From Flavobacteriales bacterium UBA2104 (GTDB lineage Bacteria; Bacteroidota; Bacteroidia; Flavobacteriales_D; Crocinitomicaceae), in the NCBI GenBank assembly GCA_002331485.1, contig DCYS01000040.1, forward strand, positions 1-64,000: a stretch of 64,000 nt of DNA, read 5' to 3'. Made by a program: the position numbers and the translations under genes. Shown one piece after another: positions 43,138 through 51,099 of the stretch. The notes below the pieces were generated by a model. The model ran no database searches and was not told where the DNA came from. It worked only from the letters and a program-made list of their open reading frames with translations. Within the stretch, counting starts at the first letter, position 1. Each line of letters opens with the position of its first letter.

Positions 43138-44187
43138 TTATAGTGATTTCAATACGTTTACTAGGGCTTCAACACTTTCGATCTTTAATGCGTTGTACAT
43201 TGAAGCTCTGTATCCCCCGACAGATCGATGGCCTTTTAATCCAACGATGTTAGCATCATTCCAAAGTTTGTCAAACGCTTCCTTTTTACTTTCATCAGTC
43301 AATCTGAAGGTTACATTCATCAAGGATCTGTCTTTAACACTTGTTGTACCTTCGAAATTCGGGTTTTGATCTATTTCATTATATAAAAGCTCGGCCTTCT
43401 TTTCGTTCAGTTCCTGTATGGCTTTCACACCGCCATTAGCTAGAAGATGTTTAAGATTCAAGTTTGCAACGTATACAGAAAAAACAGGCGGAGTATTAAA
43501 CATACTATCTTTCTTAGCATGCGTTTCCAGGTCAAGATATGTCGGAATATTCTCTAAGCTTGAATTTCCAAGAACACTGTCCTTAACAATATATAGTGTA
43601 GCACCTGCTGGACCTAAGTTTTTTTGAGCCCCAGCATAGATGAGGTCAAATTTCGAAACATCGATCTCTTTAGAAAATATGTCAGATGACATATCGCACA
43701 CTAATGGAACGTCGGTATCTGGGATCGACTTGAATTGAGTACCTGAAATCGTATTGTTTGAGGTGTAATGAAGGAAGTCAATATCTGAAGGAACATCAAA
43801 TTCTGGAATGTAACTAAAGTTTTTATCTGCAGAAGAAGCAACTTCAACTACTTCCAAACCTGCGTTCTTGGCTTCTTTAATTGCTTTGGTAGACCATGCT
43901 CCAGTATTTATATATCCTGCTTTTTTATGCTTTCCAGCTAGATTCATTGCAGAGATAAGAAAACCTAGACTTGCACCTCCCTGGAGATAGAGAACCGTAT
44001 AACCATTAGGTACATTTAATGCCTTTTTTACGTTTTCTCTTGCCTCTTCCATGACTTTTACGAAGTCAGGGCTTCGGTGAGAGATCTCAAGAATTGATAA
44101 TCCATTGAAATCAACTACTGCTTGAGATGCTTCTTTAAAAACTTCTTGTGGTAGGATACAAGGTCCTGCTCCAAAATTGTGCTTCAT
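43138..44187 (-). CDS. serC: Phosphoserine aminotransferase
   Basis: A 349-residue PLP enzyme of serine (and pyridoxine) synthesis, converting 3-phosphohydroxypyruvate and glutamate to phosphoserine. NFGAGPCILPQEV is the family opening, GGASLGFLISAMNL the PLP-phosphate loop, and the lysine is in IYAGAQKNLGPAG. VGGYRASMYNAL at the end is typical of SerC. The length is standard. It is the first gene of the serC-serA operon. A CATCTTTG near-match to the -7 box lies about 30 bases upstream of the ATG (44219-44226). Confidence 0.95.
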   Translation of the reverse strand: MKHNFGAGPCILPQEVFKEASQAVVDFNGLSILEISHRSPDFVKVMEEARENVKKALNVPNGYTVLYLQGGASLGFLISAMNLAGKHKKAGYINTGAWSTKAIKEAKNAGLEVVEVASSADKNFSYIPEFDVPSDIDFLHYTSNNTISGTQFKSIPDTDVPLVCDMSSDIFSKEIDVSKFDLIYAGAQKNLGPAGATLYIVKDSVLGNSSLENIPTYLDLETHAKKDSMFNTPPVFSVYVANLNLKHLLANGGVKAIQELNEKKAELLYNEIDQNPNFEGTTSVKDRSLMNVTFRLTDESKKEAFDKLWNDANIVGLKGHRSVGGYRASMYNALKIESVEALVNVLKSL

Positions 44188-44290
44188 AATAATATTTGTT
44201 ATTGTTTAATTCTCGCTGCAAAGATGTGAAATCTTATGCATGTTAAAAAGGTTTATACTTTACCAAATTCTTAACAAGTGATGATCGGGT

Positions 44291-44319
44291 AAAAAAAAAA
44301 GCCAGCGTTCTGCTGGCTT
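44291..44319 (-). terminator. Terminator after the bTHX-like gene
   Basis: A 8-bp stem (44299-44306 with 44312-44319) with a 5-base loop, followed on the minus strand by a run of about ten T. It is 18 bases past the stop. Confidence 0.85.
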
Positions 44320-44336
44320 CTGTGAAAATTATGTGA

Positions 44337-44678
44337 TTATTTTTCTTTCTTATCCTCCGTTTTCTTTTTAGCGGTAGATTTTTTAGCTGTTGTCTTTTTT
44401 GCCGTTGTTTTCTTAGCGGTAGTAGACTTTTTAGCTGTCGTCTTTTTGGCTGTTGAAGCTTTTTTAGTTGTCGATGCTTTTTTAGCTGTAGTCTTTTTCG
44501 CAGTAGAAGCCTTTTTTGTAGTAGTTTTCTTCGTTGCTGCTTTTTTCTTAGTAGTTTTTTTCTTCTCTTCTCCTTCTGCAGGTGCCTGGTATGTAGAGGA
44601 AGTCTTACGCGGTCTTGTCTTACCGTATGACTTTCTAAATCGTTTTCCTTTCTTCGTTTTTACATCACCTTTTCCCAT
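44337..44678 (-). CDS. Ribosomal protein bTHX-like N-terminus fused to a histone H1-like Lys/Ala/Thr tail
   Basis: A 113-residue very basic protein. The first about 26 residues (MGKGDVKTKKGKRFRKSYGKTRPRK) match bTHX, a tiny protein of the 30S subunit (about 25-30 residues in Thermus). Residues about 35-113 are a low-complexity repeat of KKTTAKK/KKASTAKK units as in bacterial histone H1-like proteins, which bind DNA or RNA without sequence preference. ATG at 44678 is chosen because the bTHX start is exact; an upstream in-frame start would add 17 residues. The gene is a single unit between the serC promoter and TrmH, with its own terminator. See the repeat entry and finding. Confidence 0.8.
   Translation of the reverse strand: MGKGDVKTKKGKRFRKSYGKTRPRKTSSTYQAPAEGEEKKKTTKKKAATKKTTTKKASTAKKTTAKKASTTKKASTAKKTTAKKSTTAKKTTAKKTTAKKSTAKKKTEDKKEK
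44351..44560 (-). repeat. Tandem imperfect repeats encoding the KKTTAKK/KKASTAKK tail
   Basis: Imperfect repeats of about 18-30 bases encode alternating Lys-Lys, Thr-Thr-Ala and Ala-Ser-Thr units. The bases vary mainly at third positions, so selection acts on the protein. The repeat is coding and not a CRISPR or transposon feature. Confidence 0.7.
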
Positions 44679-44756
44679 GGTCTGTGTTTTAATTTTGGTT
44701 TCTAGGCTAAAGATATAAAAAATACTCAAATAGTATTGACTTTCATTTTCAGTCTT

Positions 44757-45440
44757 TTACGAACGGTTTTCCTTCAATCTTCTCAGAAGATCCTGTTCAA
44801 CAATTTCAGGATTCTTAAGAATATTTTTACACCATTTGATCTTTAGTTCAGTTTGATCTTCTTTGGATAATAACCAATCAAGTTCTTCTGCCTGTTCTAA
44901 TTTTTGACGAATTGTCATCATGGAAAGAGCGGCAGAAACGGAGATGTTGAAGCTTTCTGTGAATCCATACATAGGAATTTTTACGAACTCATCAGACATA
45001 TCTAAAGCAGTTTCAGATAGCCCAGACTGTTCTGTTCCGAAAAGCAATGCCATTGGCTGATCAACATTGAGATCTTGAATTTCTATATCATCTGTATGTG
45101 GAGTAGTGGCTATAATTCTGTATCCTTTCTCTTTGAGTGTATTGATACATTTTTTCGTGGGGTAAAGCTTATCAACATAATGATGGTTATCAACCCATTT
45201 TCCTGCGCCCATTGCTATTTCACGATTAACATTGAAGGTATTTCCTTTTTCGATCACATGAAGATCTTGAATACCAAAACAATCGCACGATCGCATTACT
45301 GCGCTTGCATTGTGCTCTTGATACAAGTTTTCGACCACAACAGTAAGGTGACGAGTACGTAGAGCAGCAATTTGCTCAAATTTCTCAACCTTTTCAGGAG
45401 TAATGATCTTATATAACTCTCGAAGTAATGCCTCTCTCAT
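44757..45440 (-). CDS. TrmH family tRNA/rRNA 2'-O-methyltransferase
   Basis: A 227-residue SPOUT-class enzyme that methylates the ribose of RNA with SAM, with a trefoil knot. LTVVVENLYQEHNASAVMRSCDCFGIQDLHVIE is motif 1. LLFGTEQSGLSETALDMSD is motif 2 and IPMYGFTESFNISVSAALSMMTIRQ is motif 3 forming the SAM pocket. The length and motifs suit TrmH (Gm18 of tRNA). The start at 45440 gives the typical N-terminus. It has no clear operon partner: it runs the same way as the upstream HU gene but the HU terminator lies between. Confidence 0.9.
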   Translation of the reverse strand: MREALLRELYKIITPEKVEKFEQIAALRTRHLTVVVENLYQEHNASAVMRSCDCFGIQDLHVIEKGNTFNVNREIAMGAGKWVDNHHYVDKLYPTKKCINTLKEKGYRIIATTPHTDDIEIQDLNVDQPMALLFGTEQSGLSETALDMSDEFVKIPMYGFTESFNISVSAALSMMTIRQKLEQAEELDWLLSKEDQTELKIKWCKNILKNPEIVEQDLLRRLKENRS

Positions 45441-45463
45441 GGCGTTTCATTCACAATTGGGTA

Positions 45464-45491
45464 CAAAAAAAGGGAGCCTGTTGAGCTCCCT
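45464..45491 (-). terminator. Terminator of the HU gene
   Basis: A 7-bp stem (45471-45477 with 45485-45491), a 7-base loop, and six or seven T on the minus strand, 18 bases past the HU stop. Confidence 0.8.
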
Positions 45492-45509
45492 CCAATGCAA
45501 AAAATGCAA

Positions 45510-45782
45510 TTAGTTTACTGCTTTTGACAATTCTGCACCAGCTTTAAACTTAACAACGTTTTTAGCTGCGATTTGAATTTCTTTACCAGTTTGTGGGTTT
45601 CTTCCAGTTCTAGCTGAACGCTTAGAAATAGAGAAAGATCCAAATCCGATTAGAGAAAGGCGGTCTCCTTTTTTCAATGCACCTGTTGTTGCGTTAATGA
45701 ATGCGTCTAAAGCTTTTTTAGAATCTGCTTTTGACAATCCAGCTTCTGAAGCCATTGCTTCAATCAATTCTGCTTTGTTCAT
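45510..45782 (-). CDS. HU family DNA-binding protein
   Basis: A 90-residue histone-like protein that bends and compacts DNA. The sequence MNKAELIEAMASEAGLSKADS is the classic HU opening, GFGSFSISKRSARTGRNPQTG is the family signature, and KFKAGAELSKAVN closes. The length is standard. It has its own promoter and terminator. It is 0.8 kb from the bTHX-histone-tail protein, a second basic nucleic-acid-binding protein. Confidence 0.95.
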   Translation of the reverse strand: MNKAELIEAMASEAGLSKADSKKALDAFINATTGALKKGDRLSLIGFGSFSISKRSARTGRNPQTGKEIQIAAKNVVKFKAGAELSKAVN

Positions 45783-46098
45783 AGTTATGGTTTTTGTTTG
45801 TTAAAAAATTATACTCGAACAAATATATATGAATATCCACGACAGCAAAGCAATTCAGCAAAAAAAAGATGAAAAATGTTGATAAAACTGTCAAAATGTG
45901 GAAAAGTACCCCCGAAATGGCTTATTTTACTATGCTTTCATTGCTTTTTCTGTTTAAAACGTTTCCAAATAGTAAAACTATTCTTAAAGATAAACTTTAG
46001 TTTTTCATCGATAAACAGTACGATTTGGGGAATGATGTTTAAAATGGAACTTTAAACTTCAAGACGCAATTTTGACGAGATTTTAATCATGTATTGAA
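45783..46098. other. 316-base intergenic region between HU and fmt
   Basis: AT-rich, with no open reading frame or tRNA fold that I can see. It holds the HU promoter on its left side. The rest includes an A/T-rich stretch with several TTTCC/AAAC-type runs but no strong hairpin. Both flanking genes run leftwards; on the minus strand fmt ends at 46099 and the HU promoter follows, so the region is the fmt 3' end plus HU upstream region. Confidence 0.5.
45820..45848 (-). promoter_or_regulatory. Predicted HU promoter
   Basis: Minus strand: TTG (complement of 45846-45848), 18 bases, TATATTTG (complement of 45820-45827). This gives a leader of about 35 bases before the ATG at 45782. Confidence 0.5.
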
Positions 46099-47064
46099 TT
46101 AGTCTTCAGTGATACGCCAATCCGCTGTATTAAAGCCGCTTAAGAAAGCCTCTGCTTTCATTCGTTTTTTACCTTCGAGTTGAACATGATCGATTTTTAA
46201 CAATCCATCCTTCAGTGATAAGAAGAGCTCTGAGTCTTTATTGATGAGAGCTGGATGCGTAAATTCAGTATTATTTGCGATAGCTATTTCGCTTTTATAG
46301 ATCTTAAAAGACTTTTTCTGTCCATTGCTATTCTGAAGTTGAATCCACGCAGCTGGATAAGGAGATAACCCTCGGATATGGTTGTGGACATCCTGAATTG
46401 ATCGGTTCAGATCTAACCTACAATCTTTCCTGAATATTTTCGGAGCGGGTTTATATTCCTTATTAATAGATTGTTTTTCTCTTTGTATAGTATCTGCTTG
46501 GATGTTACCAATAGTCTCTACCAATAACTCTGCACCAATATTCATCATGTTATCGTGTAGTTCTCCCGCTGTCATATTCTCAGATATAGGAATAGTTCGT
46601 TGCTGAATAATATCACCTGTATCAATCTTTTTGTCGATAAAGAATGTTGTTACTCCTGTTTCTTTTTCTCCATTGATGATCGCCCAGTTGATCGGTGCGG
46701 CTCCTCGGTACTGAGGTAGTAAAGAACCGTGCAAGTTAATAGTTCCTTTTTTCGGCATCGTCCATACAGCTTCTGGTAACATGCGGAAAGCTACTACAGC
46801 AAATAGATCTGCTTCGAGTGCTTCTAATTCAGTATGGAAAGATTGATCTTTTAAATTTTCAGGTTGTAAAATATTTAGGCCATGTTCTAATGCGAATCCT
46901 TTAACTGCACTTTGACGTATTTTCTGACCTCTTCCAGCTGGGCGATCTGGTGCTGTCACAACTCCAACAACGTCAAAACCTTTTTTCAGAATAGCATCTA
47001 ATGAAGCTACTGCAAAGTCAGGTGTACCCATAAATACGATCTTAAAATCTTTTTCTTCTGCCAT
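46099..47064 (-). CDS. fmt: Methionyl-tRNA formyltransferase
   Basis: A 321-residue enzyme that formylates initiator Met-tRNA. KIVFMGTPDFAVASLDAIL is the start. The catalytic core is NLHGSLLPQYRGAAPINWAIINGEKETGVTTFFIDKKIDTGDII (Asn, His and Asp of the active site), and the C-terminal OB-like tRNA-binding part runs from about 205. The length is standard (310-325). Its ATG overlaps the stop of the MATE gene by one base, so it is the last gene of a RlmI-MATE-fmt operon. def is not nearby. Confidence 0.94.
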   Translation of the reverse strand: MAEEKDFKIVFMGTPDFAVASLDAILKKGFDVVGVVTAPDRPAGRGQKIRQSAVKGFALEHGLNILQPENLKDQSFHTELEALEADLFAVVAFRMLPEAVWTMPKKGTINLHGSLLPQYRGAAPINWAIINGEKETGVTTFFIDKKIDTGDIIQQRTIPISENMTAGELHDNMMNIGAELLVETIGNIQADTIQREKQSINKEYKPAPKIFRKDCRLDLNRSIQDVHNHIRGLSPYPAAWIQLQNSNGQKKSFKIYKSEIAIANNTEFTHPALINKDSELFLSLKDGLLKIDHVQLEGKKRMKAEAFLSGFNTADWRITED

Positions 47065-48392
47065 TAATATTCTTTTTTTCTCCAGTCAAAAAAACGTAAA
47101 TATAGAATTGAAAACAAGCCAATCGCTCCAAAATAAATATATTCCACTGTCCACACTGGGTAGATGTTCCAATTCCACACTTTGATAAATAAATAAGCAA
47201 AGATCAAGTAAAGAACGATGGCGGTAATTTCTATGATCATGGTTACTCTAGTATTTCCCGATCCATTGATCGTTTGAAAGTAGGGTGTTGTAAACCCGAA
47301 AATCAATATAGAACCAAAAACAATTCTGAGCACAGCAGCACTATCACTTAAATACGCTTCTTTGGGATTGATCAAACTTATGAGTGATTCCGGATATAAA
47401 ATTGCTCCATGAAAAAAGACAAGCAAAAACAAAATGGTCAAAAATTGGATCTTTTTTAATGTTTGTGGAATCAACTTTCTGTTTTTCTGATCCATATATT
47501 GAGCAACATAAGTTTTGGTTGTTGAACCAAATCCAAAAATTGGAACAAACGCCAGAAAGTATACGGCTCGAATGTTTTGCGATACGGTTAGATCGTAAGA
47601 ACTCGATTGCTCTATCCAGGTAAAAAAGACAGTCCACGTTGCAAGCGCAAAGAATCCTTGAATCATTAATGGAGACCCTACTTTTAAAAGGCGTAATATG
47701 TTTTTCACCTTTATTTCCAATTTTTCAAAGAGTTGAAAATCGCTACGATGCTTACTCGTAAGTAGAAAAGCTAGTAAAACCAATACTGCTACACCTTCGG
47801 CGATAACACTTGCCAATGCGGCGCCTTCTATTCCAAGTGGTTGAAAATCTCCAAAACCAAAAATGAGTAATTTATCAAGAACGATATTTGTTCCTGCGAA
47901 TAGAGCCGTAGCCAACATGATGATCCATGTTTTTCCAATTGCCATGAAAAATGCATTTAAAGAGAGCATGAGAACCGCCACAAAAAAGCCAATACTTCGA
48001 ATATTTAGAAAGAGGATTTGTTCTTTGGCAATATCTGTATGTTTTGAATAAGAGTAGAGCATTCCCGGAACCAAAAGCTGAATGATCAAATAAAATAGAA
48101 AAGCGAAAAAGAAAAGCGTAATCAAGTTGGATTGAAAGTAGCCGTTTATTTGTTTGATCTTCTGTTGTCCAATTCTTCTGGCCATAACGATCTGACCTCC
48201 ATCACCGAGTCCTGTCAAGCCCATGAAAAGCGTTACGTAAATCAATCCAGCGTTTCCACTTGCGTCAAAACTTGTTGTACTGTACCTACTTAGAAAGGCA
48301 GCATCCGTTATCATGACGATGGATTGTATAAACGTTCCAAGCATTAGAGGAGCACTGATCGATAAGATCTTTCCGTAGGAATTCGATAGCAT
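47064..48392 (-). CDS. MATE family multidrug/metabolite efflux transporter
   Basis: A 442-residue inner-membrane transporter with 12 helices in two six-helix halves, the MATE (MatE/NorM) fold. SAPLMLGTFIQSIVMITDAAFLSR and VGSPLMIQGFFALATWTVFFTW open the two halves. Members expel cationic drugs or metabolites in exchange for sodium or protons. The substrate cannot be read from the sequence. One-base overlaps at both ends (RlmI stop to MATE start, MATE stop to fmt start) show a tight operon. Confidence 0.88.
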   Translation of the reverse strand: MLSNSYGKILSISAPLMLGTFIQSIVMITDAAFLSRYSTTSFDASGNAGLIYVTLFMGLTGLGDGGQIVMARRIGQQKIKQINGYFQSNLITLFFFAFLFYLIIQLLVPGMLYSYSKHTDIAKEQILFLNIRSIGFFVAVLMLSLNAFFMAIGKTWIIMLATALFAGTNIVLDKLLIFGFGDFQPLGIEGAALASVIAEGVAVLVLLAFLLTSKHRSDFQLFEKLEIKVKNILRLLKVGSPLMIQGFFALATWTVFFTWIEQSSSYDLTVSQNIRAVYFLAFVPIFGFGSTTKTYVAQYMDQKNRKLIPQTLKKIQFLTILFLLVFFHGAILYPESLISLINPKEAYLSDSAAVLRIVFGSILIFGFTTPYFQTINGSGNTRVTMIIEITAIVLYLIFAYLFIKVWNWNIYPVWTVEYIYFGAIGLFSILYLRFFDWRKKEY

Positions 48393-49561
48393 TAGGACAC
48401 TTTTAAAATAAGTCCTTTTAAATATTCGCCTTCTGGATGGAATGCACTGATAGGATGATCTGCTGGTTGGTGAAGGTGGTAAAGGATCTGAACCTTTCTA
48501 CCAACTTTTATTGCAGCATTTATAACGGCTTTTTCGAACTGATATGGATCTACTACCTGAGAGCACGAAAAAGTGAATATCGTTCCACCAGAATTAATTT
48601 GACGGATAGCATTTGCATTTAGTCTGGTATATGCTTTTATTGCTTGATGACGTTTATTCTTGTGCTTTGCAAATGCGGGAGGGTCTAGAATGATCACATC
48701 AAACTTTTCTTCTAGATCATTCATATACTTAACAGCGTCTGCAACGATTGATTTATGCATTCCCTCAAATTCGAGTAATTCAATGTTTTTATTAACCAAT
48801 TCTATGGCTTTTTCAGAACTATCAATTGAATGAACTTCTTTTGCTCCATTTGCTAATGCGTAAATACTGAAACCTCCTGAATAACAAAACGTGTTAAGTA
48901 CTTTTTTACCTTTAGAAAAACTTCCAAGCAACGCTCTGTTTTCTCGTTGATCAATAAAGAATCCTGTTTTCTGACCTGATGTCCAATCAATTGAAAAAGA
49001 ATGTCCGTATTCTTTAGCGATGTGAGGTGTCTTGCATTCACCAAAGAGATATTCGTCTGTTGCTTCAACTCTATCAGGCAGTGTATCTTTACTTTTTGAG
49101 TAAACCGCAGTAAGATGACTTCCCAGTGTTTTCTTTAACGCTTCACAAATGGCCATCCTATGCTCATACATTCCTACAGCATGGGCTTGAATAATAGCAA
49201 CCCCATAATAGAAGTCGATGATCAAACCTGTTAGTTCATCTCCTTCGCCATGAACCAGACGGCAAATATTATTTTCTTTACTCATTAGGCCTAATTCCCG
49301 ACGAAGAGCTACTGCACTTTTGATCTTTTCATTCCAAAATGATTGATCTATGCTTCGGTTTTCAAAAGAAAGGATGCGCACCGCTATTGATCCTGGTTGA
49401 AAAAATCCAATTGCACAAAACTCTCCTTTAAAGTCAGTCAATTCGACTAGTTCTCCATCTTCAATACTTTCAGTGCTCGTTTGTAGTGCTCCAGAAAATA
49501 TCCATGGATGCTTTCGTTCAAGAAAGTTCTCTTTACCCTTTTTTAATGCAATCTTTTTCAT
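48392..49561 (-). CDS. Class I rRNA (cytosine-5) methyltransferase, RlmI-like
   Basis: A 389-residue SAM-dependent methyltransferase. The N-terminal PUA domain is about 1-75 (KKGKENFLERKHPWIFSGAL). An EEHEH-like insert follows, then the Rossmann domain with VLNTFCYSGGFSIYALANGAKEVHSIDSS (motif I) and DVIILDPPAFAKHK (motif IV, DPPAF), typical of RlmI/YccW, which methylates C1962 of 23S rRNA. ATG at 49561 is chosen; a start at 49585 adds eight unrelated residues. It is first in the RlmI-MATE-fmt operon. Confidence 0.9.
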   Translation of the reverse strand: MKKIALKKGKENFLERKHPWIFSGALQTSTESIEDGELVELTDFKGEFCAIGFFQPGSIAVRILSFENRSIDQSFWNEKIKSAVALRRELGLMSKENNICRLVHGEGDELTGLIIDFYYGVAIIQAHAVGMYEHRMAICEALKKTLGSHLTAVYSKSKDTLPDRVEATDEYLFGECKTPHIAKEYGHSFSIDWTSGQKTGFFIDQRENRALLGSFSKGKKVLNTFCYSGGFSIYALANGAKEVHSIDSSEKAIELVNKNIELLEFEGMHKSIVADAVKYMNDLEEKFDVIILDPPAFAKHKNKRHQAIKAYTRLNANAIRQINSGGTIFTFSCSQVVDPYQFEKAVINAAIKVGRKVQILYHLHQPADHPISAFHPEGEYLKGLILKVS

Positions 49562-49642
49562 CTGCTTTTCGTTTCCTGCGAACAATTCGCTAAAGTAATC
49601 ATTCGAATCAAAGGGTGAGCGACAGAATCTCCAAAAAGAAGA

Positions 49643-50218
49643 TCAAATCACTTCATCAGGTTCTATCTCTACTACATCTCCTGGTTGTAATCCTCCTAGA
49701 TCATACTTCCCGATTCGAGCCCTTACCAATCTTAACGTTGGAAATCCAACTGCAGCAGTCATCTTTCTGACCTGTCGATTCTTACCTTCTGTTATTTCCA
49801 AAGAGATCCAGCTTGTTGGAATATTTTTTCGATAACGAATTGGAGGATTTCTTTCTGGAAGGTTCGGAGGATCAATTTTACTACATTTTGCAGGTTTAAC
49901 CTGATAACGTTTTTTGTTGTGCTTAATAACTATCGATCCATCACTTAGTGTGTTGATAGCTTCATCTGTGATTTCATTATCTACTTGAACCCAATAGGTT
50001 TTCGCTAGTTTTTGCTGTGGTTCGAGAATGTCTGATTTAAACTGGTTATCATTTGTGAGTAAGAGTAATCCTTCGCTATTCTTGTCTAGTCTCCCAATTG
50101 GATAGACATCTTTTGGAAAGTCATAGATCTCACCAAGGACTGGTACTCCTTGATCATTTGTGAATTGAGATAACATTCCGTAAGGTTTGTAAATAGCGAA
50201 ATAATGAAATGACTTCAT
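49643..50218 (-). CDS. Pseudouridine synthase, RsuA/RluE-like small form
   Basis: A 191-residue pseudouridine synthase of the RsuA/RluB/RluE group. YFAIYKPYGMLSQF is motif I, YPIGRLDKNSEGLLLLTND with the catalytic Asp is motif II, and EITEGKNRQVRKMTAAVGFPTLRLVRARIG is motif III. It lacks the N-terminal S4 domain, like E. coli RluE. A 23S rRNA site (U2457 region) is a reasonable guess. It is divergent from the paaG-like gene. Confidence 0.9.
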   Translation of the reverse strand: MKSFHYFAIYKPYGMLSQFTNDQGVPVLGEIYDFPKDVYPIGRLDKNSEGLLLLTNDNQFKSDILEPQQKLAKTYWVQVDNEITDEAINTLSDGSIVIKHNKKRYQVKPAKCSKIDPPNLPERNPPIRYRKNIPTSWISLEITEGKNRQVRKMTAAVGFPTLRLVRARIGKYDLGGLQPGDVVEIEPDEVI

Positions 50219-50323
50219 TCCTTATAGTTCATTGTGGATTCATTTACGAATAAAGTGATTTTCGATAAGATATCGGAATTTGACTCCATGATTCTTTTTA
50301 TTTTAGCGAAAAACGAAATCAAA

Positions 50324-51097
50324 ATGGTACTCAATATTTCAAAAAGTGGAGGTGTAGCTACGTTAACCTTCAATCGACCAGATAAATTCAATAGTTTTAA
50401 CCAGGAATTGGCTTTTGCAACTCAAAAAGCTCTTGATGATTGTGAGAGTGATGAAGCGATCAGAGCGATCGTGATCCGCGGAGAAGGTAAAGCATTCTGT
50501 GCAGGTCAGGATCTGGCAGAGGCAACTGATCCAAATGGACCACCTCTGCAATCAATCGTTGGTAAACATTACAATCCAATTATCGAAAGAATTCAGAAGA
50601 TCGAAAAACCTATAATTGCTGCAGTAAATGGTGTTGCAGCAGGTGCAGGAGCAAACATCGCTTTAGCATGTGATATTGTAGTAGCAACAGAATCAGCTAA
50701 GTTTATTCAAGCTTTTTCTGCGATCGGATTGATCCCTGATTCTGGTGGGACATACTTCTTACCGCGTCTTGTTGGACGTCAAAAAGCACTATCACTTATG
50801 TTGACAGGAGATAGAGTGGGAGCTAAGGAAGCAGAGAGTATGAACATGATCTACAAAGCTGTTGCGGATGATGAATTTGATGAATTTGTTTCAGGTTTAG
50901 CAGGTAAACTAGCGAAGATGCCAACAAAAGGTTTTGGATTAACGAAACGAGCAGTAAACGCATCAATGAATAACGATCTTAGTGAACAGTTAAGGTTGGA
51001 AGAAGAACTTCAGACAGAGGCTGGTCAGACGCACGATTTTAAAGAAGGTACTGCGGCGTTTTTAGAGAAAAGAAAACCATCATTTAAAGGACATTAA
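50324..51097 (+). CDS. Enoyl-CoA hydratase/isomerase family protein, PaaG-like
   Basis: A 257-residue crotonase-fold enzyme. TLTFNRPDKFNSFNQEL opens, IVIRGEGKAFCAGQDLAEATD forms the oxyanion hole, and AAGAGANIALACDIVVATESAKFIQAFSAIGLIPDSGGTYFLPRLVGRQKA carries the acid/base position of the isomerase type (Asp rather than Glu). This fits 1,2-epoxyphenylacetyl-CoA isomerase (PaaG) better than plain hydratase. ATG at 50324 is chosen; the frame is open for another 30 codons upstream but these have no family match. A 3-hydroxyacyl-CoA dehydrogenase follows by 2 bases. Phenylacetate ring-opening genes are not in the window. Confidence 0.87.
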   Translation: MVLNISKSGGVATLTFNRPDKFNSFNQELAFATQKALDDCESDEAIRAIVIRGEGKAFCAGQDLAEATDPNGPPLQSIVGKHYNPIIERIQKIEKPIIAAVNGVAAGAGANIALACDIVVATESAKFIQAFSAIGLIPDSGGTYFLPRLVGRQKALSLMLTGDRVGAKEAESMNMIYKAVADDEFDEFVSGLAGKLAKMPTKGFGLTKRAVNASMNNDLSEQLRLEEELQTEAGQTHDFKEGTAAFLEKRKPSFKGH

Positions 51098-51099
51098 TT

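Noticed and set aside
44351..44560. Repeat block that could look like a CRISPR or satellite array
   Set aside because: The units vary in length, have no spacers, and code in one frame for the Lys/Ala/Thr tail of the bTHX-like protein.
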